A stretch of DNA of 64,000 bases from Chthonomonas sp. (GCA_016788585.1 JAEURP010000026.1:1-64000), one strand, 5' to 3'; positions 44,706-54,139 are shown, counted from the first letter of the stretch. Notes: a model not told the origin generated them from the letters alone. Numbers and translations: made by a program.

Positions 44706-45131
44706 CTACTGAGGGGCTCTGCCTGTGAAGCCGCCGTACTTCTTTCCATGCCTCACAATCACCCAATCAGCGATCATATCGGTCGTAGTTTGCACAGTAC
44801 CGCCCCGCGGAACCCCGCGAAGAACGATCGGTCGCTCAGCAAGCGATCCGGTGATTTTGCTACCCCGCAAGGTGGGACCATTGAGCCAGAGGAGTTCGGC
44901 TTCATCGTTTCCGCATGGAACATAGGCACGAACCCGGAACCTCTCTCCACGCCCGGCTCGAAGCTCTTCGAGAAAATACTCGCGGCTCATCGAAACGGCT
45001 TCTTGGGCTGCTTTCGCTTCGCTAATCAGCATGACCTCTGGCGGAGGAGGCGGATCATTGAGGTGCATCAACATGCAGCCCCCTTGCGTAAACGCGAGCC
45101 CAAGAACGACCAACCACTTACCAGAACCCAT
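44706..45131 (-). CDS. Putative lipoprotein, DUF2314-like
   Basis: The 141-residue protein has an N-terminal hydrophobic segment ending in a cysteine (LGLAFTQGGC), an acceptable but not ideal lipobox, followed by a proline run. The remainder (YFLEELRAGRGERFRVRAYV, ELLWLNGPTLRG, DWVIVRHGKKYGGFT) resembles DUF2314 proteins, whose role is unknown. GAAGGG lies about 6 nt before the ATG. It stands alone between lon and serS. Confidence 0.7.
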   Translation of the reverse strand: MGSGKWLVVLGLAFTQGGCMLMHLNDPPPPPEVMLISEAKAAQEAVSMSREYFLEELRAGRGERFRVRAYVPCGNDEAELLWLNGPTLRGSKITGSLAERPIVLRGVPRGGTVQTTTDMIADWVIVRHGKKYGGFTGRAPQ

Positions 45132-45168
45132 AAATGCCCTTCTATGAGAGCTATTCCATGGGAATCAG

Positions 45169-47589
45169 CTAGGAAAATGCCAGTTTCACGACCTCTTCGG
45201 CCCGGGAGACAAAGTGCATCTCGAGATCACGTCGAATCTCGGCTGGAATGTCATGTATGGCGTCCCGCTCGTTGTCCTTTGGCAAAATTAAGACTCTAAC
45301 ACCCGCACGGTGTGCTGCGAGCACCTTCTCCTTGATCCCGCCAACCGCAAGCACCTGACCCGTCAGGGTCATCTCGCCCGTCATGGCGAGGAATGGGCGC
45401 GGCATCGAGTTGCGCATTAATCCGAGCAAAGCAACGAACATGGCGAGTCCGGCGCTCGGCCCATCCTTGGGCACGGCGCCCGCAGGAACGTGGACATGAA
45501 TCTCTTGGCTATCAAGAATGCCTGCATCCACCCTAAGCGTCTGGCCATGGGAACGGATAAAGCTGAGGGCAGCGGTGATACTCTCCTTCATGACTTCCCC
45601 AAGTTGACCCGTCACAGTAAGGCCCTTCCCCGGCATTATCGCGGCCTCGACAAACAGGATGTCGCCGCCAACCGGAGTCCAGGCTAGACCAATCGCCATC
45701 CCGGGGCGAAGAGGTCGTTCAGACACCTCATCCAGCAAGTACTTCGGAGGGCCGAGCGCTTCTTCGATCACGCGCGAAGTCACGGTGATTTTGGCCTTCC
45801 TACCCTCGGCGAAGTGCCGGGTCACCTTTCTGACAATGCTACCGATCGCCCGCTCGAGATTTCGCACACCCGCCTCCCGAGTGTAGGAAGCAATCACTTG
45901 ATGAACTGCCTGATCCGGAATCTCGACCTTGCCTTTGGTCAGGCCGTGCTCCGAAATCTGTTTTGGAACGAGATGCCGGCGACAAATCTCGAACTTTTCG
46001 GCCTCGGTGTAACCCTCGATTTCAATCACCTCCATTCGATCGCGAAGTGCCGGCGGGATTGTGTCCACTCGATTCGCGGTCGCAATGAACATCGCCTTTC
46101 CAAGGTCGAACGGGACATCGAGGTAGTGATCGCGGAAGGACGAATTCTGCTCAGGATCGAGGACTTCTAACAGCGCACTCGACGGATCGCCGCGAAAGTC
46201 GCTCGCCAATTTATCGATCTCATCCAAAACGATGACCGGGTTGTTTGATTCGCAACGCCGCAAGTTCTGGATGATCTGCCCCGGCATAGCCCCAATGTAT
46301 GTCTTTCGGTGACCACGAATCTCAGCCTCATCGCGGAGGCCACCTAGCGAGATCCTTACGAACTTTCGACCCATGGCATCCGCGATCGACCTTCCGAGAG
46401 AGGTCTTGCCAACTCCGGGAGGGCCGACGAAGCAGAGAATGGGTTGACGAATTCGACCATCTTTCTTGACCTTGCGGACAGCAAGGAACTCAAGAATTCG
46501 TTCTTTCACCTGTGCCAATCCAAAGTGGTCACGGCTGAGAGTTTCTTGAACACTCGCCAAGTCGAGCTTGTCTTCGGTGCACTTGTCCCATGGCAAGGCA
46601 GCCATGGTCTCAAGATAGGTACGCGTCACCGTGTACTCTGGAGAGTTGGGACTGATTCTCCGAAGCCGCTCAAGTTCTCGATTTACTTCGGGCCAGGCGC
46701 TTTCAGGCAATCCCGAGGCCGCCATTCGATCGCGAAGATTGTCGATCTCCTCTTCCCAATCACCAAACTCCCCGAGTTCGCGCTGAATGGCCTTCATCTG
46801 CTCGCGCAAGTAGTGTTCGCGCTGCATTTTGCTGAGTTCGGAAGACACTTCTTCTTGAACCTTGGTACTCAGTTCAAGAACACGAACTTCCCTATTCAAA
46901 GTCTCCAAAAGAGCCTTTTGACGAGCTAATAGAGGGACAGTCTCAAGGATCTCCTGCTTCTCTTCGCATGTTAGTTGGAGGTGGGCGGCCACTAAGTCCG
47001 CCATGGTGTTCGGCTCCGCGACCGCTTGCGACAGGTTACGAAGCTCGTCGGGAAGAGTAGGCGTCAACAAAACCGCTTGCTCGAACATCGAGGCGATGGA
47101 CCGGCGCATGGCTTCTGCCTCATCTGCCATGTCCTTTGTAATCTCCGGTTCGTCGATCACCTCGATCCTCACTTTAAGATAGGGCTCTGTTTGCAAAGTC
47201 TCGACCACCCGAAAGCGAGATAAGCCCTGGACAATAAGGCGGGTCGCATCCGACATCTTGACCATCGTTCGGATGATGCCCACGCAACCAAAATCGTATA
47301 AATCGTCGCTGGTCAGGTCTTCGGTGTACGAAGACCGCTGGGTGAGGATGGCGACCAGCCGATCTTCGTCTCGAACGCTAGCCTCAATGGCTTCCACACT
47401 TGCGAGCCTCGAAACGCTCAGCGGGGCAATGAGGGTCGGAAAGATTACCGACTCCCGAAGAGGTAGTACGGCGAGCACGGAGGGAATATGCGGCTTCGCT
47501 TCAACCAACGAGCCTTCGGGGTCGCGGTCTTCGGCGACTGCAGACTTCGGATGATAGGAGACGTTTTCGGGCATCGGGGAACAGTCCAT
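45169..47589 (-). CDS. lon: ATP-dependent Lon protease
   Basis: This 806-residue protease has the N-terminal LON substrate-binding domain (VLPLRESVIFPTLIAPLSVS), a long coiled coil (QREHYLREQMKAIQRELGE), Walker A GPPGVGKTSLG with VIVLDEIDKL, and the C-terminal Ser-Lys protease domain (PKDGPSAGLAMF with Ser, LAVGGIKEKVLAAHRAG with Lys). It degrades damaged and regulatory proteins in the cytosol. A second in-frame ATG five codons later is possible. No heat-shock type hairpin is visible upstream. Confidence 0.97.
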   Translation of the reverse strand: MDCSPMPENVSYHPKSAVAEDRDPEGSLVEAKPHIPSVLAVLPLRESVIFPTLIAPLSVSRLASVEAIEASVRDEDRLVAILTQRSSYTEDLTSDDLYDFGCVGIIRTMVKMSDATRLIVQGLSRFRVVETLQTEPYLKVRIEVIDEPEITKDMADEAEAMRRSIASMFEQAVLLTPTLPDELRNLSQAVAEPNTMADLVAAHLQLTCEEKQEILETVPLLARQKALLETLNREVRVLELSTKVQEEVSSELSKMQREHYLREQMKAIQRELGEFGDWEEEIDNLRDRMAASGLPESAWPEVNRELERLRRISPNSPEYTVTRTYLETMAALPWDKCTEDKLDLASVQETLSRDHFGLAQVKERILEFLAVRKVKKDGRIRQPILCFVGPPGVGKTSLGRSIADAMGRKFVRISLGGLRDEAEIRGHRKTYIGAMPGQIIQNLRRCESNNPVIVLDEIDKLASDFRGDPSSALLEVLDPEQNSSFRDHYLDVPFDLGKAMFIATANRVDTIPPALRDRMEVIEIEGYTEAEKFEICRRHLVPKQISEHGLTKGKVEIPDQAVHQVIASYTREAGVRNLERAIGSIVRKVTRHFAEGRKAKITVTSRVIEEALGPPKYLLDEVSERPLRPGMAIGLAWTPVGGDILFVEAAIMPGKGLTVTGQLGEVMKESITAALSFIRSHGQTLRVDAGILDSQEIHVHVPAGAVPKDGPSAGLAMFVALLGLMRNSMPRPFLAMTGEMTLTGQVLAVGGIKEKVLAAHRAGVRVLILPKDNERDAIHDIPAEIRRDLEMHFVSRAEEVVKLAFS

Positions 47590-47659
47590 TTTAGCTCATG
47601 GCCATCAAAAGTCCTTCAGTCCGACCCAATTCGATCGTGTCACGCGTCTAGGACTCGAC

Positions 47660-48124
47660 ATGAAAACGATGACCGCCCTCTTTGGACTATTGATGACCGG
47701 CACACTGATTGCCTGGACCCCTTCGCATAAGGCGGACGAACCGAAAACGATTGACGCAAAAGAATTGCGCGAAGTACTCAATTCGATGGAAGCCAAGGTC
47801 TCGGAAGAAAAGGACGGCGAAGGAAAGACCTATTGGTTGGCTAATTCGAAAGACGACGTCACCTTCCTCGTTTTCCAGTACGGGGGCAAAGGGGATGTCG
47901 CTACCAGTATTAGCGCGAGCGCACCATTCAAGGCAGAGGTCAACCTGGCCGAACTAAACGAATGGAATTCCAGCCACCGGTTCGTCAAAGCATTCGGAAG
48001 CGACAAGGGCGTAATGCTCGAAGCCGATCTCGATGTGAGCGTTGCTCCAAGCAAGGCGGTCGTCAAGAAGTTCTTAACCGATTTTCTTAAGGTCGCCAAG
48101 CAGTACAAGGGTGACGGCGAATAA
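47660..48124 (+). CDS. Secreted YbjN-like protein, copy 1
   Basis: This 154-residue protein has a signal peptide (MKTMTALFGLLMTGTLIAW) and a YbjN-type domain: LREVLNSMEAKVSEEKDGE, then FLVFQYGGKGDVATSISASA, LNEWNSSHRFVKAFG and LEADLDVSVAP. YbjN-like domains occur in type III secretion chaperone-like folds and in uncharacterised sensory proteins. The gene at 48208 is a tandem copy with the same layout. It is divergent from lon across 70 bp. Confidence 0.82.
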   Translation: MKTMTALFGLLMTGTLIAWTPSHKADEPKTIDAKELREVLNSMEAKVSEEKDGEGKTYWLANSKDDVTFLVFQYGGKGDVATSISASAPFKAEVNLAELNEWNSSHRFVKAFGSDKGVMLEADLDVSVAPSKAVVKKFLTDFLKVAKQYKGDGE

Positions 48125-48172
48125 CTAGCCCATTCTGAAGATTTCAGAAACAAAGCAGGGGGTGTGAACGTT

Positions 48173-48198
48173 CCATGATCATGGGTCATACTTGACCC
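48173..48198. promoter_or_regulatory. Two abutting palindromes over the promoter of YbjN-like copy 2
   Basis: CCATGATCATGG (48173-48184) is a perfect 12-bp palindrome. It overlaps GGGTCA-TACT-TGACCC (48183-48198), a perfect inverted repeat that contains CATACT (48187-48192), a candidate -10. TGATCATG recurs at the start codon. The arrangement looks like an operator. Confidence 0.4.
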
Positions 48199-48207
48199 CG
48201 AGTGATC

Positions 48208-48681
48208 ATGAAAACCTATTGGCTCGCGCCCCTTCTTGCTGTTTCTCTTCTTGCGAATCTTGCTTGGATTCCAAGCGTCCGAGCCGATGACGAAAAGACC
48301 ATCTCGGCTGGCGACATCACTTCGGTCATCAAAGATCTTGGCCTCAAAGCCGAAGAAGACAAGGACGACGAAGAAAAGACCTTCTGGACTATTGAAGGCG
48401 AGGGTTACAGCATCCTCCTTTTCCAGTATGGTGGCGAGGGTGATGTAGCGACTAGCCTAGGAATCAGCGCGTTCTTTGATGAGGAAGCATCGCTTGAAAC
48501 CTTGGACGCTTGGAACCGAGACGAGCGATTTACAAAGGCCTATTCAGCCGATGAGCAGTGCGCTCTAGAGGCCGACCTCGATCAAAGCGTGGTGCCTAGC
48601 AAAGCGGGCGTGAAGCAATTCTTGCAAATGTTCACGAAGGCCATTCCAAGCTTCAAAGAGCACCTAAGCTCTGACGAATAA
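48208..48681 (+). CDS. Secreted YbjN-like protein, copy 2
   Basis: From ATG 48208 (or GTG 48202, 9 nt after CATACT) this 157-residue protein has a signal peptide (MKTYWLAPLLAVSLLANLAW) and the same domain as copy 1: LFQYGGEGDVATSLGISAFF, LDAWNRDERFTKAYS and LEADLDQSVVPSKAGVKQFL. The copies are clearly homologous but well diverged, so the duplication is old. The intervening 80 bp hold palindromes that may give copy 2 separate control. It ends 2 bp from the convergent pdxS. Confidence 0.82.
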   Translation: MKTYWLAPLLAVSLLANLAWIPSVRADDEKTISAGDITSVIKDLGLKAEEDKDDEEKTFWTIEGEGYSILLFQYGGEGDVATSLGISAFFDEEASLETLDAWNRDERFTKAYSADEQCALEADLDQSVVPSKAGVKQFLQMFTKAIPSFKEHLSSDE

Positions 48682-48683
48682 GC

Positions 48684-49592
48684 CTACCAACCGCGAACGG
48701 AAAGTAGCTCTTTTTCAGTAAGGGAGTCGCAGTTGATGCCGGTCATCGGCTCACCGAGTCCCTTACTGATTTCTGCCAACTTCTTGGCATCCTTGTAGAA
48801 CAACACCGACTCGACAATTGCCTTCGCGCGCTTCGCCGGTTCGGAGCTCTTGAAAATGCCCGATCCAACAAACACGGTCTCCGCACCCAGCTGCATCATG
48901 AGTGCCGCGTCAGCCGGGGTGGCAATGCCGCCCGCGCTGAAATTCGGCACCGGCAGTTTCCCGGTCTTGTGAACGTGTTGAATCAGCTCTAATGGGGCCT
49001 GATGCTCCTTGGCGAGCACATACAGTTCGTCTTCTCGCGCGTTTTGAACGATGCGGATTTCCGAGAGGATGGCACGCATGTGTCGCACCGCCTCAACAAC
49101 GTCGCCGGTTCCGGCCTCACCCTTGGTTCGAATCATGGCTGCTCCCTCTGCGCAGCGCCGTAGTGCTTCACCGAGGTTTCTGGCTCCGCAGACGAACGGT
49201 ACGGTGAACGCGTGCTTATCCACGTGGTTGGCGACATCAGCCGGCGTGAGCACTTCGCTCTCGTCGATGAAGTCAACTTCCAAAGCTTCCAAGATTTGGG
49301 CTTCGACAAAGTGGCCGATTCGGCACTTTGCCATGACTGGAATAGTCACGCTGGCTTGAATCTGTTGGATGAGCTCAGGGTCGCTCATTCGCGCCACGCC
49401 ACCGTCACGGCGTATATCGGCAGGAACGCGCTCTAGGGCCATCACCGCGACCGCGCCGGCCTCTTCTGCGATTTTTGCATGGTCAGCGTTCACCACGTCC
49501 ATGATCACGCCGCCCTTCAGCATCTCGGCTAAGCCGACTTTTTCACGCCAAGTCTTTGCTCTGTCCAAGTTCAAAATTGTACCCGCTGGCAT
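48684..49592 (-). CDS. pdxS: Pyridoxal 5'-phosphate synthase subunit PdxS
   Basis: From ATG 49592 the protein has 302 residues, the family norm. PdxS builds PLP from ribose-5-P, glyceraldehyde-3-P and ammonia. It has [39 protein letters not shown] with the first catalytic Lys region nearby, [14 protein letters not shown] and [17 protein letters not shown]. The glutaminase partner PdxT, usually adjacent, is absent from the window. A 12-residue upstream extension to 49628 is unlikely. Confidence 0.96.
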   Translation of the reverse strand: MPAGTILNLDRAKTWREKVGLAEMLKGGVIMDVVNADHAKIAEEAGAVAVMALERVPADIRRDGGVARMSDPELIQQIQASVTIPVMAKCRIGHFVEAQILEALEVDFIDESEVLTPADVANHVDKHAFTVPFVCGARNLGEALRRCAEGAAMIRTKGEAGTGDVVEAVRHMRAILSEIRIVQNAREDELYVLAKEHQAPLELIQHVHKTGKLPVPNFSAGGIATPADAALMMQLGAETVFVGSGIFKSSEPAKRAKAIVESVLFYKDAKKLAEISKGLGEPMTGINCDSLTEKELLSVRGW

Positions 49593-49681
49593 GCTAAAAC
49601 CCCAAGGACTTGGGCCCAAGGGGAACATCGAGCATCGCCGCGCGTCCTATGGTCAACCCGGTATATTTCGGGCACAAATTC

Positions 49682-50536
49682 ATGAAGCGAACTTTCATAT
49701 TCCTCCCAATTGCGATCGTATCTTTTGCCCTGGCTCAAGACGCAATCACCCTCCGGCGCACCTTTACAGATGATCAGATTGAAAAATTCAAGGTCAAAGG
49801 AGAACACCTCATCAAAGTTGAATCTGATGGTGAGGAATTCGAAACATCGTTATCCCTAACGAATAATCGGATTTTCACCTTTAACAAGGTGGATAAGGAC
49901 GGCAACGCCTCAATAAGAGTCGAAGATGTCGATTATGAAGGGACTGAATCGGCAGAAGGTGAGACGACCAAAATAGACAACCCAGAGTTTTATGAGGAGA
50001 CCTTTACGGCAAAGGTAAATCCGTTTATGGAATTGACGGAAATCGTGGTTAAGGAAGCGATGCCATCAGAAGATGAGAGTGCGGACGAAGTCGACCCAAT
50101 TAGCGATGTGCTGGAATCAGGGAATCTTTCAAAGTACTACCTCACCCTGCCCAGCAAAGGGGTAAAGCCAGGAGATGGATGGACTATCCCTCTCAAAAAT
50201 GAGAAGATTTTTAAGCCAAATCAGTCCATGAAGGGCAAGTTTCGCGGTCGAGAAAAGTGGGAGGACCAAGATGTCATCGTTCTTGAATTCACCGCAGCAG
50301 TCGAGATTAATGTGAACCTGGATGAATATGATAATGGCAAGCCAGCGTTCCCCGATGTCAGCGGAGCGAAACTGACTGGACAGATCGACGACAAGGCCAC
50401 AGTCTATTTGAATCCCAAGGACTACTCAATTCTCTTCTGCACTGATAAACTAGCGATGACGGTTGAATTCAAGAGTACCGACGCTAACCTCTCCATGAAG
50501 ATTAAGGGGGAGGAAGAGATGCGTCGCACGAAATGA
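49682..50536 (+). CDS. Secreted acidic/lysine-rich protein of unknown function
   Basis: From ATG 49682 it has 284 residues with a signal peptide (MKRTFIFLPIAIVSFALAQ). The mature protein is rich in Glu, Asp, Lys and Asn and predicted mainly beta (GDGWTIPLKNEKIF, GQIDDKATVYLNPKD). No family was recognised. TATATT about 14 nt before the ATG is a possible -10 box. The end overlaps the next gene by 4 bp. Confidence 0.72.
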   Translation: MKRTFIFLPIAIVSFALAQDAITLRRTFTDDQIEKFKVKGEHLIKVESDGEEFETSLSLTNNRIFTFNKVDKDGNASIRVEDVDYEGTESAEGETTKIDNPEFYEETFTAKVNPFMELTEIVVKEAMPSEDESADEVDPISDVLESGNLSKYYLTLPSKGVKPGDGWTIPLKNEKIFKPNQSMKGKFRGREKWEDQDVIVLEFTAAVEINVNLDEYDNGKPAFPDVSGAKLTGQIDDKATVYLNPKDYSILFCTDKLAMTVEFKSTDANLSMKIKGEEEMRRTK

Positions 50537-50946
50537 ACCTGAACGCCTACGCGGCAGACAGAAAACGAGCCCTCTACGACGAACTCCAACGCGGAGAACT
50601 GCCGTCATTTGGCTCGTTTGACGAAGCCCTCTTGTGCGATGCAAAAGCCAAAGGCGCTCCTCAAATGGGAAGCACCGTTTACGCGCCGAACAGCATCACC
50701 ATCGAGTTCATTTATAGCGATGCACAAGGCGCGATAGTCGTTCCGATCAGCTTAGAGCCACCTGAGCGGATCGTATTCATGCCAGTCCCAGACTGGGTCA
50801 TCGAGTCCATCTGGCAGGGCGACATTGACGGAAGCTATCACTTCGAAAGCGACGCTAGCGTACAAATGGCGAAGTTTCAAGGGCAGCTCGAACCCGAGGC
50901 CAACGCCCAACTCTTTGGTGTTAACAAGGTCGTGGGCAAGGCCTAG
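50533..50946 (+). CDS. Conserved-looking protein of unknown function
   Basis: The 137-residue protein starts in an ATGA overlap with the secreted protein before it. It has no signal peptide or membrane segment. A middle part (TIEFIYSDAQGAIVVPISLE) suggests a beta domain and there is an N-terminal helix (RKRALYDELQRGE). Codon use and the tight coupling support a real gene. Its stop overlaps that of pdxH as CTAG. Confidence 0.65.
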   Translation: MNLNAYAADRKRALYDELQRGELPSFGSFDEALLCDAKAKGAPQMGSTVYAPNSITIEFIYSDAQGAIVVPISLEPPERIVFMPVPDWVIESIWQGDIDGSYHFESDASVQMAKFQGQLEPEANAQLFGVNKVVGKA

Positions 50947-51539
50947 GGCGCGAGTCTTTCGATAACCCACGCGGGGCCGCCTGAATACCGAAACCGGTCG
51001 TGCAACCTTGCCGCCCGCCCCTGCCAAAACTCGAACGCATCGGGCTTAAGTCGGTACCCACCCCAATGCTCTGGTCGTGAAGTATCTGTAATCTGACTCG
51101 CCGCCAATTCCAAGTCTTCCCGGTTCGCAATGACCTGACTTTGCGGACTCACGATCGACGAAACCTGACTTTCACGAGGCCGACTAGCAAAGTATGCGTC
51201 TGACTCTTCTTCGTCGACCCGATAGACTGTTCCTTCAACTCGCACCTGCCGCTCCAATCCCCTCCACCAGAAGCAAACCGAGGCATGCGGATTCACCTCC
51301 AACTCCAAACCTTTCCGACTCAGATAGTTGGTGTAAAAGACCAATCCCCATCGATTTAGATCGCGCAACAGAACCATTCGGCAACTCGGTCGCCCATCTA
51401 GGCTGGTCGCCAGGCACATTGCAGACGGCTCGATCTCCCCAGCAGAGGTTGCGTCGTCAAGCCATTGCGCTAATTGCAAAATTGGATCTGGATCAAGATC
51501 ACTCACCGTAAGCGAATCGCGCGTGTATTCAATTCTCAT
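50943..51539 (-). CDS. pdxH: Pyridoxamine 5'-phosphate oxidase
   Basis: This 198-residue FMN enzyme oxidises PNP or PMP to PLP. It has CLATSLDGRPSCRMVLLRDL, GLVFYTNYLSRKGLELE, the VEGTVYRVDEEESDAYFASR substrate region and the C-terminal WGGYRLKPDAFEFWQGRAARLHD. It is cotranscribed with polA upstream (4-bp overlap). With PdxS 1.4 kb away, both de novo and salvage routes to PLP are served here. Confidence 0.96.
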   Translation of the reverse strand: MRIEYTRDSLTVSDLDPDPILQLAQWLDDATSAGEIEPSAMCLATSLDGRPSCRMVLLRDLNRWGLVFYTNYLSRKGLELEVNPHASVCFWWRGLERQVRVEGTVYRVDEEESDAYFASRPRESQVSSIVSPQSQVIANREDLELAASQITDTSRPEHWGGYRLKPDAFEFWQGRAARLHDRFRYSGGPAWVIERLAP

Positions 51540-54127
51540 CGCATCACGGGAGTCATGTCACCCCAATTCGCGCCAACCTTGGCGTCCACCTCAATCGGCA
51601 CGCTGACCGGCATCGCGTTCTCCATGAGTTGACGAATCGGCTCGACCAGTTCCTTCTCATTCGGCACCATTTCGAAGACCAGTTCGTCGTGTACTTGCAG
51701 CAGCATCTTCGTCGCCGACGTGCCCAGCTTCTTGCGTACATCGATCATCGCAAGCTTAATCATGTCCGCCGCGGCTCCTTGGATCGGCGCATTCATCGCC
51801 TGCCTCTCGCTATAAAGCCGCTCGTTGCGATTGGCCGCATGAATATCTGGGAAATACCTCCGCCGCCCACGAAGAGTCGTCGTAAATCCCTTGCTACGAG
51901 CCTCGGCCACCGAGGCTTCGGTGTACGCCTTCACGGTCGGGAAGCGCTCGAAGTACTTTGTGATCAGTTCGCGAGATTCCGATACGCCAAACCCTTCACC
52001 CAACTGCTGCGCCAACCCAAAGTCCGTCACGCCGTACAGCACCGCGTAGTTCAGCATCTTGGCCAGCCGCCGCTGTTCCTTCGTCACGTCTTCATTCGAC
52101 AAGTGGAACATCAGCGCCGCGGTGACGGTGTGAACATCCACCCGATCCTCAAACGCCCTCACGAGGTTTTCGTCGTGGCAAAGGTGTGCCAGTAACCTCA
52201 GTTCGATCTGCGAGTAATCAAACGAGGCCAGCTCCATCCCGTCCTCGGCGATGAAAGCATGACGGATCTTTCGCCCAAGCTCGGTACGAATCGGGATATT
52301 CTGCAGGTTAGGATCGTTCGAACTCAACCTGCCTGTCGCCGCCACGGCCTGCGAATAAGTCGTGTGAACACGGCCATCCTCCCTCACCATTCTGGGCAAG
52401 GAATCTGCGTAAGTGCTCTTGAGTTTTGAGAGCTCTCGAAACTGCAGAATCGCCCGGACAATCGGATGCTCAATCTCTGTCAAGATTTCGACGCCAGTCG
52501 CCCAACCCGTCTTCGTCTTCTTGCCGCCCTGGAGGCCCATCTTTTCGAACAGAACTTCGCCGAGCTGCTTTGGCGACGAAATCAAAAACTCCTGCCCTGC
52601 TTCCTTGAAAACTTCCTGCTGAGCCGTCGCAATGTCTGCTTCCAAGGTCTTTGAGAAGTCTTGCAGCATTGAACTGCTGAGCTTGATTCCGGTGCGTTCC
52701 ATCTCAGCCAGAATCGGTACGAGCGGCAGCTCAATCTCCATTAGAACTGGCGTCTGCTGCTCCAAGGCTAAACGATCGGTCATCACCTTCTCAAGGTGAT
52801 AGAGGCCAACCGCCGCCTGCTCCGGCGTCTCGGGCGGTGCCACGTCCAGATAGCCCTGAATCAAGTCGCGCAGGGTGTAATTGCTCCGCCCACTTTGCAA
52901 CACGTAGCCCGCGAGCATGGAATCAAACCTAGGTGGAGTTAGCGCCGCGTCCCCATTCCGATACAGCGGCTTCACGTCGTGACCAATCGCGAGTTCAGGA
53001 TGAGCTAAAAAGAACTTACTTGCGACGTCTGCCGGGCCATGCAAAACGTCCCCTCCAATCGCCAACCACGCGATGCTTTTCTGCTCTTCATCGAACATCG
53101 ACTGCTGGGGCGCTGCCATAACAAAAGTCGCGGCGAACGGCCGGCCCTGCACCCACTTTTGAATGTCCTCGTAAGATCGAAATTCACTCTTCGACCGAAC
53201 ATCGAGTGACTCCGTAGACTCCGAAACCACTACCGCACCACCTGCCCCCGCATACCGCGCCATCACTTGCCGCAAGCGGCGCGCATGGGTCTTAAACTCA
53301 AGAGTCATGAGCATGGCCTCCGCGCGCTCCAGGTTCTCTTCCCCAACCTTGTACGGCGCAAACTCAAACGTGAGCGGTGCATCGCGAACAATCGTCGCCA
53401 GCCATTTGCTCTTCGGCATTTGCTCCAAGGAGGGCACAAGTTTCTTGCGAAACTTCTCCTCGATAGCATCCAAATTCTGGATGATCATCTCCACGGTTCC
53501 GTGGTCTTGAATCAGCTTGCTCGCCGTCTTTTCGCCCACGCCCGGAACACCAGGGATATTGTCGCTAGAGTCACCCACCAAGGCTTTGTAGTCTGGAATC
53601 AGCTCCGGCCCAAATCCATAGCGCTCAATGACTGCCTTAGTGTCATAAATCGCCACATCGGTCACCCCCGTTTTCGGCGTGATCACGGTCACGTGCTCAT
53701 CTACAAGCTGCAACGAATCCAAATCGCCGCTCACGATGATCGTGTCGTAGCCATTGGCTTCCGCCTGCTTGCTAATCGTTCCGACTACATCATCCGCCTC
53801 ATAACCTTGCAATTCCAGAATTGGAATACCTAGCGCAGTGATCATGTCGCGCGAGCCTTTGAGTTGCTCGACTAGCTCATTCGGGGTCTCTCGTCTGGTC
53901 CCTTTGTACTCGGCATACTCCTCGTGGCGAAAGGTTGGGCCCACGGCATCTAAGGCAACCAATATGCAATCCGGCTGTTGATCTTCGATGAGTCGAAAGA
54001 GCATCGAAGTGAACCCGTAGAGGGCATTGGTCGGGCGCCCCGCGGCGGTGCTCATATATCGCATCGAAAAGAACGCGCGAAAGAGCAACGAGTACCCATC
54101 GACGATGAGTAGGCGCTTTGAGGGCAT
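51536..54127 (-). CDS. polA: DNA polymerase I
   Basis: This 863-residue protein has the 5'-3' exonuclease domain (1-290: LLIVDGYSLLFRAFF, GDLDSLQLV, YKALVGDSSDNIPGVPGVG) and the family-A polymerase (motif A ELASFDYSQIELRLLAHL, motif B RRLAKMLNYAVLYGV, motif C LLQVHDELVFE). The middle 3'-5' exonuclease-like domain lacks the acidic DxE-type motif expected near residue 335-345, so proofreading is probably lost, as in Thermus and Bacillus enzymes. TAGGCT lies 6 nt before the ATG. Confidence 0.97.
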   Translation of the reverse strand: MPSKRLLIVDGYSLLFRAFFSMRYMSTAAGRPTNALYGFTSMLFRLIEDQQPDCILVALDAVGPTFRHEEYAEYKGTRRETPNELVEQLKGSRDMITALGIPILELQGYEADDVVGTISKQAEANGYDTIIVSGDLDSLQLVDEHVTVITPKTGVTDVAIYDTKAVIERYGFGPELIPDYKALVGDSSDNIPGVPGVGEKTASKLIQDHGTVEMIIQNLDAIEEKFRKKLVPSLEQMPKSKWLATIVRDAPLTFEFAPYKVGEENLERAEAMLMTLEFKTHARRLRQVMARYAGAGGAVVVSESTESLDVRSKSEFRSYEDIQKWVQGRPFAATFVMAAPQQSMFDEEQKSIAWLAIGGDVLHGPADVASKFFLAHPELAIGHDVKPLYRNGDAALTPPRFDSMLAGYVLQSGRSNYTLRDLIQGYLDVAPPETPEQAAVGLYHLEKVMTDRLALEQQTPVLMEIELPLVPILAEMERTGIKLSSSMLQDFSKTLEADIATAQQEVFKEAGQEFLISSPKQLGEVLFEKMGLQGGKKTKTGWATGVEILTEIEHPIVRAILQFRELSKLKSTYADSLPRMVREDGRVHTTYSQAVAATGRLSSNDPNLQNIPIRTELGRKIRHAFIAEDGMELASFDYSQIELRLLAHLCHDENLVRAFEDRVDVHTVTAALMFHLSNEDVTKEQRRLAKMLNYAVLYGVTDFGLAQQLGEGFGVSESRELITKYFERFPTVKAYTEASVAEARSKGFTTTLRGRRRYFPDIHAANRNERLYSERQAMNAPIQGAAADMIKLAMIDVRKKLGTSATKMLLQVHDELVFEMVPNEKELVEPIRQLMENAMPVSVPIEVDAKVGANWGDMTPVMR

Positions 54128-54133
54128 TTCGAG

Positions 54134-54139
54134 AGCCTA
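54134..54139 (-). promoter_or_regulatory. Leaderless-type -10 box of polA
   Basis: TAGGCT preceded by GGG on the minus strand lies 6 nt before the ATG at 54127. Confidence 0.4.

Noticed and set aside
48173-48198. Palindromes before YbjN-like copy 2 as a rho-independent terminator of copy 1
   Set aside because: There is no T-run after either stem and both are short, so an operator is more plausible.
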